Assembly (NCBI RefSeq): GCF_024753215.1 | Contig: NZ_JANUGV010000001.1 | Coordinates: 310,001 to 374,000 of the forward strand | Length of the DNA: 64,000 nt | Direction of reading: 5' to 3' | Source of the DNA: Massilia solisilvae | GTDB taxonomy: Bacteria; Pseudomonadota; Gammaproteobacteria; Burkholderiales; Burkholderiaceae_D | In this document: positions 56,425 to 64,000 of the stretch, in pieces | Numbering within the stretch: position 1 is the first letter of the stretch | How the letters are laid out: each line of letters begins with the position of its first letter | Program-made: the position numbers and the translations under genes | The notes under the pieces: model-generated | What the model saw: only the letters and a program-made list of their open reading frames with translations | Databases searched by the model: none | What the model was told of the DNA's origin: nothing

Positions 56425-58074
56425 ATGAAATCAACCGCTCTCGCCGTTTCGCTTGCTTTGGCCTGTGGCTTTGCATCCGCCGCCCCGGCCAGGCCGTTCG
56501 CCTGGGAGAACGCGACCGTGTATCTGGTGATGACGGACCGCTTTAACAACGGCGACCCGTCCAACGACCACGCGTACGGACGGCGCGATGACGCGGCCAC
56601 GCTGCGCGGCTACATGGGCGGCGACCTGGCAGGGATCACGGCGAAAATCAACGAGGGCTACTTCAACGACCTGGGCGTGGATGCGATCTGGATCACGCCG
56701 CCGGTCGAGCAGATACACGCCGGCACCGACGAGGGCACGGGCAAGAGCTACGGCTTTCATGGCTACTGGGCGCGCGACTTCACCGCCGTCGATGCCAACC
56801 TCGGCACGGAAGAAGATGTACGCAAGCTGGTCGATGCGGCGCATGCGAAGGGCATCCGCGTGCTGCTCGATGTGGTGATGAACCACACCGGCCCAGTCAC
56901 CGACCAGGACCCGCTGTGGCCGGCAGGCTGGGTGCGCACCACGCCCAAGTGCACATACAAGGACGTGAAGACCATGCGCGACTGCACGCTGGTGGCCAAC
57001 CTGCCGGACATCCGCACCGACAGCAACGCCAGCGTGCCGCTGCCGCCGCCGCTCGCGGCCAAGTGGAAGAAGGAGGGACGCTACGAGCGCGAAGTGCGCG
57101 AGCTTGACCGGTTCTTCACGCGCACCGGCTACCCGCGCGCACCGCGCTACTACCTGGTCAAGTGGCACGCGGACTGGGTGCGCAAGTACGGCTTTGACGG
57201 CTTTCGGGCCGACACCGTCAAACACACCGAGCCCGGCATCTGGAACGATCTGAAGAAGCAGGCCAGCCTGGCCTACGAAGAGTGGAAGCGCGCCAATCCG
57301 TCCAAACGCGTCGGCGACCTGCCGTTCTTTATGACCGCCGAGGTGTATAACTATTCGATCGCCAGCGGGCGCCTGTTCAGCGAGGGCGGCGAAACCGTCG
57401 ATTATTACGACAACGGTTTCGACAGCATGATCAACTTCAGCATGAAGTCGGACGCCCGCCAAAGCTACGAGCAGCTGTTTTCCAGCTATTCGGCCGCGCT
57501 GAACGGCCCGCTCAAGGGGCGCTCGGTGCTCAACTACGTCAGCTCGCACGACGACGCCACCCCATTCGACGCGCTGCGCGAGCGCCCGTTCGAGACCGCC
57601 AACAAGCTGCTGCTGTCGCCCGGCGCCGCCCAGATCTACTACGGCGACGAGACGGCGCGGCTGCTCAAGGTGGACGGAGCTGAAGGCGACGCCAACCTGC
57701 GCTCGTTCATGAACTGGGGCGAACTGGCCGCCAATGCGCAGCGCGCCGGCTACCGTGTCGGCGACGTGCGCGACCACTGGGCGCGGCTGGGGCGCTTTCG
57801 TCACGCGCACATTGCCGTCGGGGCGGGCGTGCACCAGATGATCCAGGCCAGCCCATACACCTTCAAGCGCACCTACGACAACGGCGGCATCGTTGACCGC
57901 GTCGTGGTGGCGCTCGACCTGCCGCGCGACCATCCGGTGCCGATCACGGTGTCCGGCGTGTTCGTGGACGGGCAGACCGTGCGCGAGTGGTACACGGGCC
58001 AGACGGCCGTGGTCGCGGGCGGCAAGGTGCAGTTCGCTTCTGCCGGCCCGCTGGCGCTGGTCGCTCAGGACTGA
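56425..58074 (+). CDS. exported alpha-amylase (GH13)
   Basis: A 549-aa enzyme with a signal peptide (ALACGFASAAP). The conserved regions are LLDVVMNHT (I), GFRADTVKH with nucleophile D263 (II), MTAEVYNY with acid/base E306 (III) and YVSSHDDATP with D376 (IV). A C-terminal beta domain is present and no starch-binding domain. It cuts internal alpha-1,4 bonds of starch or maltodextrins in the periplasm or outside. It is 31 bp after pgm. Confidence 0.92.
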   Translation: MKSTALAVSLALACGFASAAPARPFAWENATVYLVMTDRFNNGDPSNDHAYGRRDDAATLRGYMGGDLAGITAKINEGYFNDLGVDAIWITPPVEQIHAGTDEGTGKSYGFHGYWARDFTAVDANLGTEEDVRKLVDAAHAKGIRVLLDVVMNHTGPVTDQDPLWPAGWVRTTPKCTYKDVKTMRDCTLVANLPDIRTDSNASVPLPPPLAAKWKKEGRYEREVRELDRFFTRTGYPRAPRYYLVKWHADWVRKYGFDGFRADTVKHTEPGIWNDLKKQASLAYEEWKRANPSKRVGDLPFFMTAEVYNYSIASGRLFSEGGETVDYYDNGFDSMINFSMKSDARQSYEQLFSSYSAALNGPLKGRSVLNYVSSHDDATPFDALRERPFETANKLLLSPGAAQIYYGDETARLLKVDGAEGDANLRSFMNWGELAANAQRAGYRVGDVRDHWARLGRFRHAHIAVGAGVHQMIQASPYTFKRTYDNGGIVDRVVVALDLPRDHPVPITVSGVFVDGQTVREWYTGQTAVVAGGKVQFASAGPLALVAQD

Positions 58075-58134
58075 AAGAGGGTGTGCCGGGCCCTGTTCTG
58101 GGGCCTGTCGTTCAGTGGTATCCTACGCGCGTTC

Positions 58135-58162
58135 CGGGACGAGCGTCCCGACCCACAGGGAC
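58135..58162 (+). promoter_or_regulatory. possible three-arm RNA switch before glucokinase
   Basis: Arms CGGGAC (58135-58140), GTCCCG (58145-58150) and GGGAC (58158-58162) can pair in two exclusive ways. The first frees and the second covers the AGGGA site that precedes ATG 58166. Seen in the sequence; function is inference. Confidence 0.35.
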
Positions 58163-58165
58163 GCA

Positions 58166-60025
58166 ATGAGCACCGAACACGACAACGAACAAAAAACGAC
58201 CCGCAGCGCATACCCCGACGGTCCGCGCCTGGTGGCCGATATCGGCGCCACGCATGCGCGCTTTGCGCTCGAGACCGCGCCCGGCCTGCTGCGCGCGGTC
58301 GAAGTGCTGCGCTGCGACGACTACACCGGCATCGTTCCGCTGCTGCACGCCTACCTCGCGCACCATCCCGGCACGCGGATCGCGCACGCCGCTTTTGCGC
58401 TGGCGAACCCGATCAGCGGCGACATGATCCGCATGACCAACCGCGACTGGCAGTTCTCGACGGACGAGGTGCGGCGCGAGCTGGGCCTGCAGACGCTCCT
58501 GATCGTCAACGACTTCACCGCGCTGGCAATGGCGCTGCCGGGCCTGAAGCCCCAGGACCTGATGCAAATCGGCGGCGGCCAGGCGCAGCAGCACGCCGTG
58601 GCCGGCGTGCTGGGACCGGGAACGGGCCTGGGTGTCTCGGGCGTGATCCCGACCGTCGATGGCTTCGTCACGCTCGGCAGCGAGGGCGGCCACGTCAACT
58701 TTGCCCCGGCCGACGAGCGTGAATTCGCGATCCTGCAGTACGCCTGGCGCGAGTGGCCGCACGTATCGAACGAGCGCCTGATCTCCGGGCCCGGCCTGGA
58801 ACTGATCCACCGCGCGCTCGCCCAGCGCAATGGCGTGCAGGCGCCGCCGCGCACCGCGGCCGAGATCGTGAGCGCCGCGTTGGAGCAGAACGACAAGCTG
58901 TGCCTGGAAGTGCTCGAATGCTTTGCCGGCATGCTGGGCGGGGCCGCTGCCAACCTGGCGGTCACGCTGGGCGCGTTTGGCGGCATCTTCATCGGCGGCG
59001 GCATCGTGCCACGCATTGCAGAGTGGTTCGCCGCGTCGCCGTTCCGCGCCCGCTTCGAAGCCAAGGGGCGCTTCACCGATTACATCGCCCAGATCCCGAC
59101 CTACGTGATCATGACGCCCAACCCTGCGCTGTTCGGGGTGGCCACGATCCTGTCCGAGCACCTGCGCGGGCGCAGCGGCGCCAACACCCTGATGGAGCGC
59201 GTGCAGCACCTGCAGCACGAACTCTCGCCGGCCGAGCAGCGCGTCGCCACGCTGGTGCTGGAGCACCCGCGCAAGGTGCTGTCCGAGCCGATCGCCGAAA
59301 TCGCGCGGCTGGCCGACGTGAGCCAGCCGACCGTGATCCGCTTTTGCCGCTCGCTCGGTTTCTCGGGCCTGGCCGACTTCAAGCTCAAGTTCGCGGGCAG
59401 CCTGACGGGCACCATCCCGGTGCGCCACAGCCAGGTGCGCATGAGCGACAGCACGCACGACCTGTCGGCCAAGGTGATCGACAACACGGTCTCGGCCATC
59501 CTCAAGTTCCGCGATCAGATGGACGTCAACTCGATCGACCGCGCCATCGACATCCTGCGCAAGGCCAGGCGGGTCGAGTTCTATGCGATGGGGAACGCGC
59601 GCGTGGTTGCGCTGGACGGCCAGCACAAGTTCTTCCGGTTCCGCATTCCGACCTCGTCCTACGGCGACTCGCACCTGTTCACGCTGGCGGCAGAACTGCT
59701 TGGTCCAGGCGACGTGGTGATCGCGATTTCGACATCGGGCCAGCTGCCGGAGCTGCTGGCGGCCGTGGACAAGGCCCGCGCCGCGGGGGCGGATGTCATC
59801 GCCATCACCAGCAGCAAGTCGGCGCTGGCCAAGAAGGCGACGGTGTGCCTGGCGGTCGATCACAGCGAGGACAGTACGACCTTCCTGTCGATGATCTCAC
59901 GGATCCTGCAGCTGCTGCTCATCGATATCATGGCGGTCGGCCTGTCGCTCGGCGCTCATGGCGAGGCGGCGGTGGAGCCGGATTCGGATCGGCGACGCAT
60001 GCTCATCTCGCATCTCGATATCTGA
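58166..60025 (+). CDS. glk: bifunctional glucokinase / RpiR-family transcriptional regulator
   Basis: A 619-aa fusion. Residues 20-340 are a glucokinase of the E. coli Glk type: LVADIGATHARFAL (phosphate loop), VNDFTALAMALPGL, GPGTGLGVSG, LGSEGGHVNF and FIGGGIVPR. Residues 350-430 are an RpiR helix-turn-helix (IAEIARLADVSQPTVIRFCRSLGFSGLADFKLKF), and 465-590 a SIS domain (VVIAISTSGQLPELLAAVDKA) that binds phosphosugars. Such fusions are known in Burkholderiales. It phosphorylates glucose released from maltodextrins and may control genes in response to glucose-6-phosphate. It is the last gene of the operon and the only DNA-binding regulator in the window. Confidence 0.93.
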   Translation: MSTEHDNEQKTTRSAYPDGPRLVADIGATHARFALETAPGLLRAVEVLRCDDYTGIVPLLHAYLAHHPGTRIAHAAFALANPISGDMIRMTNRDWQFSTDEVRRELGLQTLLIVNDFTALAMALPGLKPQDLMQIGGGQAQQHAVAGVLGPGTGLGVSGVIPTVDGFVTLGSEGGHVNFAPADEREFAILQYAWREWPHVSNERLISGPGLELIHRALAQRNGVQAPPRTAAEIVSAALEQNDKLCLEVLECFAGMLGGAAANLAVTLGAFGGIFIGGGIVPRIAEWFAASPFRARFEAKGRFTDYIAQIPTYVIMTPNPALFGVATILSEHLRGRSGANTLMERVQHLQHELSPAEQRVATLVLEHPRKVLSEPIAEIARLADVSQPTVIRFCRSLGFSGLADFKLKFAGSLTGTIPVRHSQVRMSDSTHDLSAKVIDNTVSAILKFRDQMDVNSIDRAIDILRKARRVEFYAMGNARVVALDGQHKFFRFRIPTSSYGDSHLFTLAAELLGPGDVVIAISTSGQLPELLAAVDKARAAGADVIAITSSKSALAKKATVCLAVDHSEDSTTFLSMISRILQLLLIDIMAVGLSLGAHGEAAVEPDSDRRRMLISHLDI

Positions 60026-60060
60026 GCGCTGCTGCGGTTCGCAGTACCACCACCTCTCGC

Positions 60061-60167
60061 ACGTCGTCCCCGCCCGCGCGGGGACGACGGGTTAAACGCG
60101 CTGGTGATGCCCGTGCCGCAGCTCTGGATGCTCAGCATGGGTCCCGGCTTGCGCCGGGACGACGTTA
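60061..60167. repeat. pair of REP-like palindromes, copies 5 and 6
   Basis: Copy 5 (60061-60090) is CGTCGTCCCCGC-ccgc-GCGGGGACGACG; copy 6 (60130-60167) is GCTCAGCATGGGTCCCGGC-ttgc-GCCGGGACGACGTTA. They lie between convergent glk and pullulanase genes. The final TTA (60165-60167) is the pullulanase TAA stop, exactly as for the esterase at 51015. Confidence 0.85.
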
Positions 60168-62933
60168 GTGGCGGTTTCTCTTTCTCTTTGACGCCCCCAT
60201 GTCGGAGGTCTCACCTTCAACGAATACCACCGCCGTCCTTGGCGGAATGCTGAACGTTCCGGTAAAGCTGTCATACCCCGCGCTTGCTGCCCGCTTGTCC
60301 GCCGCGCCCGGGGCGCGGTGCACCGGATGCAGCCGCATGCGCTTGCCCTGCGCCTCTCGGTCCACGATCACGTGCGCCACCTTGTCCACGTTGACGAAGT
60401 AGCTGATTCCTTCGAAACCGGCGCCAGGATAGCCCTTGCCGTCGATGTGCGCGCCGACCACCGTCGGTTCCTGCCGCGATCCCGTGTTGAAGAAGCGCAG
60501 CCGCTGTTTGATGTCCTGCGCGCTGCGCATCCTGAACAGCGTCGAGCTGGCGCGAATGCGCAGCAGGTCGCGGAAGGCGTCACGCGTGAACGCGATGTCG
60601 TCAGGCGTCGGCTTGATCGCCGCATTGGCCAGCAGCGGCTTGAGCAAAGGCCAGTCCTTGCCGTTGTCGTCTGCCGGCGGCAGGCCGGTGCCGAAGTAGT
60701 TGTCCTGGTAGCTCCAGTCGATGCGGTTGAACCAGTCGCCCGAGTTGAAGCTGTTCCGGTCGAGCGACTTCGAGCGCAGGATGTCGATCCCGGCATGGAA
60801 GTAAGCCACACCCTGGCTGAACGCATTGACTGCCATACCCAGCACCTGCACCCGCGCGCGGTCCGCGCTGCTGGTTGCCACGGGCAGCTTGAGCACGTTG
60901 ATGTCGAAGAGCGTCTGGTTGTCATGGTTCTCGACGTAGTTCACGGTCTCGCCGGGTTCGCTGGCGTAGCCCGCAGGCTGGCCGTTGTAGTCGATCGCTG
61001 CCAAAGGGACGCTGCGGTCGTCGAGCGTGACCAGCGGGTAGCTGCGGATGGAGCCGGCAAGGCCCGCGCGCACCAGGTCGGCCGTGCGCATCAGCTCCGC
61101 CAGCGGCCGCTCGGCCCCGCTGGTGTTCGGGTCGTAGGTCAAGCCGTTGATGTAGCCCTGGTGCTTGATCATGTCGATTCCCGAGTCGCCCGCCGAGCCG
61201 CCGCGTACCGCATCGCGCTCGCGGTCGTTGAAGGTGCCGATGCCGGTGCCGTTCAATGACAGCTGCGAGGCCTGCACGAAGCGCGCGCCCTCGGCCACTT
61301 CGCCGAAATTCCAGCCTTCGCCGATCAGCTGCACCTTGCGCCGCGCAGCATTGGCGACGCGCTTCTGCAGTTGCTCCATCACCGCGCGCGGCTGGTGGCC
61401 CATCAGGTCGAAGCGGAACGAATCGATCTTGTACTGTGTGGCCCACAGCGCCACCGAGTCGATCATCAGCTTGCCCATCATGAGGTTCTCGGTGGCCGTG
61501 TTGTCACAGCAGGTCGAGCGTTCGACCGCGCCGTTGGCGTCGAGGCGATGGTAGTAGCCGGGCACGATGCGGTCGAGGACGGATTTCTCGTTCTGGCCGG
61601 CGCTGAAGGTGTGGTTGAACACCACGTCCATGCCCACGCGCAGGCCGGCGCGGTGCAGGCTTTGCACCATCTCGCGCAACTCGATGATGCGGCGCGCGCC
61701 GTCTGCCGGATCGGTCGCGTAGCTGCCTTCCGGCGCGTTGTAGTGGTAGGGGTCGTAACCCCAGTTGAAGCAATCGGTCTCCGCCGTCTTTTTCACCAGC
61801 GCCTGCTGTGCGCTGCCGTCCGGCGCGCCCGCCGGAGCGGGAACCACGCAGCCCTGTTCGGGCACGCTGCCGATGTCGTACACAGGCAGCAGGTGGATAT
61901 CGGTCAGCCCGGCCTTCGCCAGCGCGGCGAGGTGGCGAAGGCCGTTCGATTCCGTCTCGGTGAACGCGGCGTACTTGCCGCGGTGCGCCGGGCTCACGCT
62001 TGCGTCGTTGATCGAGAAGTCGCGCACATGCAGTTCATAGACGACCATGTCCGTTTGCGCCTTGACGGTGCCTGGCGCCGGCGTCTTGTCCCAGTCCTTC
62101 GGCTTGAGCGATGGCGCGGCGAGGTCCGCAATGTAGCTGCGCTTTGAATCGGTCGTCAGGCTGACCGAGTACGGATCGGTGACGAGGTTGCGCACGATCC
62201 CTGCGCCGTTGACGGCAACGTCCAGCGCGTACTTGTAGTATTTGCCGCGCTGGTCCCCGGCCAGCGCGGCGTTCCATGCGCCGGTGCGGCCGTCGAACGC
62301 CATCGGGAAGACGCCGCGGGCGCGCGAGCTGCCCGTGTCGTAGAGGCAGACTGCGGCCTGCTGCGCCGTCGGCGCCCATAACGAAAAACGGGCTTGTTTG
62401 CGGCCGGGCGCGACACCCAGGTTGTCGAGTGTGCCGGCCGCCGCATACAGGTCATCCAGCGCTCCCGCGGCCTGCAAGTCGGTGGCCGCGCGTACCGTCC
62501 CGTCCGGCGCCTCCTGGACCAGCACCATCTGGCCCCGGTGCAGTTCGGGCAGGCGCGCCAGGTCCACGGCACGCACCGCGAGCACGGGGCCGGGCTGCAC
62601 GTATTTGAAGCGCGTGGCCGGCGCTGGCGGAACCGCTCCCGTGAACACATCCAGCGTCAGCGCGCCCGCCGCGCCAAGCACTTTGGACCCCACCGTCGCC
62701 ACAATTGCCGCAGTGGGCGAGTAGTACAGCTTGAAGCTTGCGGCCGGATCCGCTCCGGGCCATTTGGCCAGCCGCCGGTCAAGCCACACCGCGCGCGCGT
62801 CGAGCTTTTGCGAGGACGCGTGCTGGACGATCTGGAACGAAGGGCTGTCGCAAGCGTCGATGGGAATCTCGGCGCGGGCGGCGCATGCCGCGGCGGCAAG
62901 GGCGAGCAGGACGGGTGGGCGGTAAAGGCGCAT
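60165..62933 (-). CDS. pullulanase-type alpha-1,6-glucosidase (GH13), exported
   Basis: A 922-aa debranching enzyme with a signal peptide (ALAAAACAARAE). Order: an N-terminal beta domain, a CBM48-like domain (LGVAPGRKQARFSLWAPTAQQAAVCLYD), then the GH13 barrel with the pullulanase mark FNWGYDPYHYNAPEGSYATDP, MDVVFNHT, nucleophile D509 (FRFDLMGH), E539 (GEGWNFGE) and D671 (ENHDNQT), and a C-terminal beta domain. It splits alpha-1,6 branches of pullulan, amylopectin and limit dextrins. ATG 62933 begins the signal sequence; earlier frame codons run into the control region. The last residues (KRKRNRH) adjoin a REP repeat. Confidence 0.93.
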   Translation of the reverse strand: MRLYRPPVLLALAAAACAARAEIPIDACDSPSFQIVQHASSQKLDARAVWLDRRLAKWPGADPAASFKLYYSPTAAIVATVGSKVLGAAGALTLDVFTGAVPPAPATRFKYVQPGPVLAVRAVDLARLPELHRGQMVLVQEAPDGTVRAATDLQAAGALDDLYAAAGTLDNLGVAPGRKQARFSLWAPTAQQAAVCLYDTGSSRARGVFPMAFDGRTGAWNAALAGDQRGKYYKYALDVAVNGAGIVRNLVTDPYSVSLTTDSKRSYIADLAAPSLKPKDWDKTPAPGTVKAQTDMVVYELHVRDFSINDASVSPAHRGKYAAFTETESNGLRHLAALAKAGLTDIHLLPVYDIGSVPEQGCVVPAPAGAPDGSAQQALVKKTAETDCFNWGYDPYHYNAPEGSYATDPADGARRIIELREMVQSLHRAGLRVGMDVVFNHTFSAGQNEKSVLDRIVPGYYHRLDANGAVERSTCCDNTATENLMMGKLMIDSVALWATQYKIDSFRFDLMGHQPRAVMEQLQKRVANAARRKVQLIGEGWNFGEVAEGARFVQASQLSLNGTGIGTFNDRERDAVRGGSAGDSGIDMIKHQGYINGLTYDPNTSGAERPLAELMRTADLVRAGLAGSIRSYPLVTLDDRSVPLAAIDYNGQPAGYASEPGETVNYVENHDNQTLFDINVLKLPVATSSADRARVQVLGMAVNAFSQGVAYFHAGIDILRSKSLDRNSFNSGDWFNRIDWSYQDNYFGTGLPPADDNGKDWPLLKPLLANAAIKPTPDDIAFTRDAFRDLLRIRASSTLFRMRSAQDIKQRLRFFNTGSRQEPTVVGAHIDGKGYPGAGFEGISYFVNVDKVAHVIVDREAQGKRMRLHPVHRAPGAADKRAASAGYDSFTGTFSIPPRTAVVFVEGETSDMGASKRKRNRH

Positions 62934-62945
62934 GTGGTGGATTAC

Positions 62946-62960
62946 TGTAGTTTGACTACT
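62946..62960. promoter_or_regulatory. operator 6 of the starch regulon
   Basis: TGTAGTTTGACTACT, 12 of 15 bases as operator 2. It lies 12 bp before the pullulanase start and overlaps the -10 position set by TTGACG (62969-62974, minus strand). Confidence 0.6.
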
Positions 62961-63046
62961 GAAAATGTCGTCAATTGTAAGGTTAAATGATCGCAAGTAT
63001 TTGAAAATAATGCAGTAATTAGACTTGCGCACATTGCAGGCCGGAT

Positions 63047-63075
63047 TTGTAAAAAGGAATTCTCTGCTGTATATT
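63047..63075 (+). promoter_or_regulatory. sigma-70 promoter of the GH13 glucosidase gene
   Basis: TTGTAA, 17 bases, TATATT. The -10 box is inside operator 7. Confidence 0.65.
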
Positions 63076-63082
63076 ATCTACA
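63068..63082. promoter_or_regulatory. operator 7 of the starch regulon
   Basis: TGTATATTATCTACA: TGTA and TACA arms are exact and the inner bases vary. It covers the -10 box, as operator 5 does for the MFS operon. Confidence 0.5.
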
Positions 63083-63106
63083 ATTCAGTGTCAACCGGAC
63101 AAGCCA

Positions 63107-64000
63107 ATGCAGAACACTTCCCCGTGGTGGCGCGAGGCCATCATCTACCAGGTCTATCCGCGCAGCTATCTCGATACCAATGGCGACGGCGTTGGCGACC
63201 TGCCCGGTATCACCAACAAGCTCGACTACATCGCCAGCCTGGGTGTGGACATCGTCTGGCTGTCCCCGTTCTTCAAGTCGCCGATGAAGGACTTCGGCTA
63301 CGACATCTCGGACTACTGCGACGTGGACCCGCTGTTCGGCACACTGGACGACTTCGACAAGCTGGTCGCCAGGGCGCACAGCCTGGGCCTGAAGATCATG
63401 ATCGACCAGGTGCTGTCGCACACGGCCGAAGCGCACCCGTGGTTCGTTGAAAGCCGCAAGAGCCGCGACAACCCCAAGGCCGACTGGTACGTGTGGGCCG
63501 ATCCGCTCCCGGACGGGAACCCGCCCAACAACTGGCTGTCCGTGTTCGGCGGCTCGTCGTGGCAGTGGGACAGCCGGCGCCGCCAGTACTACCTGCACAA
63601 CTTCCTGACCAGCCAACCGGACCTGAACTTCCACAACCCAGAGGTGCAGCAGGCGCAGCTGGACAGCATGCGCTTCTGGCTTGCGCGCGGGGTGGACGGC
63701 GTGCGCATGGACGCCTGCAACTTCCACTTCCACGACCGCCAGCTGCGCAGCAATCCGCCGGCCACCAAGCGTGACACTGCCACCGTCACCGACGTGAACC
63801 CCTACGGCATGCAAAGTCACCTGTACGACAAGACCCGGCCCGAGAACATCGAATTCCTGCGCAAGATCCGCGTGCTGCTCGACGAGTTCGGCGCGGTCTC
63901 GATCGGCGAAGTGGGCGCCGACGATTCGCTCGCCGTGATGGCGGACTACACCTCGGACGGCGACAAGCTGCACATGGCCTACAGCTTCAACCTGCTCACG
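63107..64000 (+). CDS. cytosolic GH13 alpha-glucosidase, N-terminal part (3' end outside window)
   Basis: 298 codons are open to the end of the window. It starts PWWREAIIYQVYPRSYLDTNGDGVGDLPGI without a signal peptide, as in oligo-1,6-glucosidases and alpha-glucosidases. The nucleophile is D202 (GVRMDACNFH) and the acid/base E268 (SIGEVGAD); QPDLNF is the usual substrate-side stretch. It should release glucose from imported maltose and maltodextrins for the glucokinase. It is divergent from the pullulanase gene, sharing a 173-bp control region with two operators. Confidence 0.93.
   Translation, partial: MQNTSPWWREAIIYQVYPRSYLDTNGDGVGDLPGITNKLDYIASLGVDIVWLSPFFKSPMKDFGYDISDYCDVDPLFGTLDDFDKLVARAHSLGLKIMIDQVLSHTAEAHPWFVESRKSRDNPKADWYVWADPLPDGNPPNNWLSVFGGSSWQWDSRRRQYYLHNFLTSQPDLNFHNPEVQQAQLDSMRFWLARGVDGVRMDACNFHFHDRQLRSNPPATKRDTATVTDVNPYGMQSHLYDKTRPENIEFLRKIRVLLDEFGAVSIGEVGADDSLAVMADYTSDGDKLHMAYSFNLLT

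Overview
The window is high-GC bacterial chromosome. Gene content (phasin, class I fructose-1,6-bisphosphatase, glucokinase fused to an RpiR regulator, many TonB-dependent receptors, two families of short palindromic intergenic repeats) and protein style suggest a betaproteobacterium of the Burkholderiales, most likely Oxalobacteraceae (Massilia/Telluria/Duganella-like). No transposase, integrase, CRISPR array or rRNA gene is present. One tRNA gene (Thr, anticodon CGT) was found. Family assignments are from reading the sequence only; no search was run.

Layout. 1-6.9 kb: housekeeping genes: end of a DMT exporter, methylglyoxal synthase, quinone oxidoreductase and a 47-aa membrane protein joined by ATGA overlaps, a DUF4136 lipoprotein, aminopeptidase N, fructose-1,6-bisphosphatase, tRNA-Thr. 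7.0-9.35 kb: a compact cassette with a radical SAM/SPASM maturase of the cyclophane-forming type, a 48-aa peptide gene and a 2OG-Fe(II) oxygenase. It reads as a small ribosomal-peptide (RiPP) pathway and is the best candidate here for an undescribed system. 9.7-18.1 kb: a Ser/Gly-rich DUF883-like stress protein, an RND efflux operon, and a DUF1800/DUF1501 pair. 18.3-26.6 kb: a minus-strand run of two tandem M1 metallopeptidases, a DUF6702 protein, a TonB receptor and a 2OG-Fe dioxygenase. 27-36.9 kb: an M29-like metalloprotein, a small lipoprotein, a TPR-GGDEF cyclase, an MdlA/MdlB-type ABC exporter, a phasin, a cytosine-deaminase-like amidohydrolase and a GNAT acetyltransferase.

36.9-64 kb is mostly a starch/maltodextrin utilisation locus, interrupted by an L,D-transpeptidase and a DEAD-box helicase. 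Its parts fit one route. A SusC-like TonB receptor (44545-47319) takes oligosaccharides through the outer membrane. Exported hydrolases (a GH13 lipoprotein, a GH133 debranching enzyme, a six-hairpin glycosidase, an alpha-amylase and a pullulanase) cut them in the periplasm or outside. Two SLC45-like MFS carriers import the products. A cytosolic GH13 glucosidase, glucokinase-RpiR and phosphoglucomutase finish the job. Seven copies of a 15-bp palindrome, TGTAGT-N3-ACTACA, sit only in the three divergent control regions of this locus that I read for it. Three of them overlap good or plausible -10 boxes, which points to one repressor controlling the whole set.

Two repeat families recur: a REP-like hairpin (GTCCCGGC..GCCGGGACGACGTTA) and a GGTAGGGTGGGCAGG/CCTGCCCACGCGTTCA hairpin. 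Both lie against gene ends, and in three cases the REP itself supplies the stop codon or lies inside the first codons of a gene.
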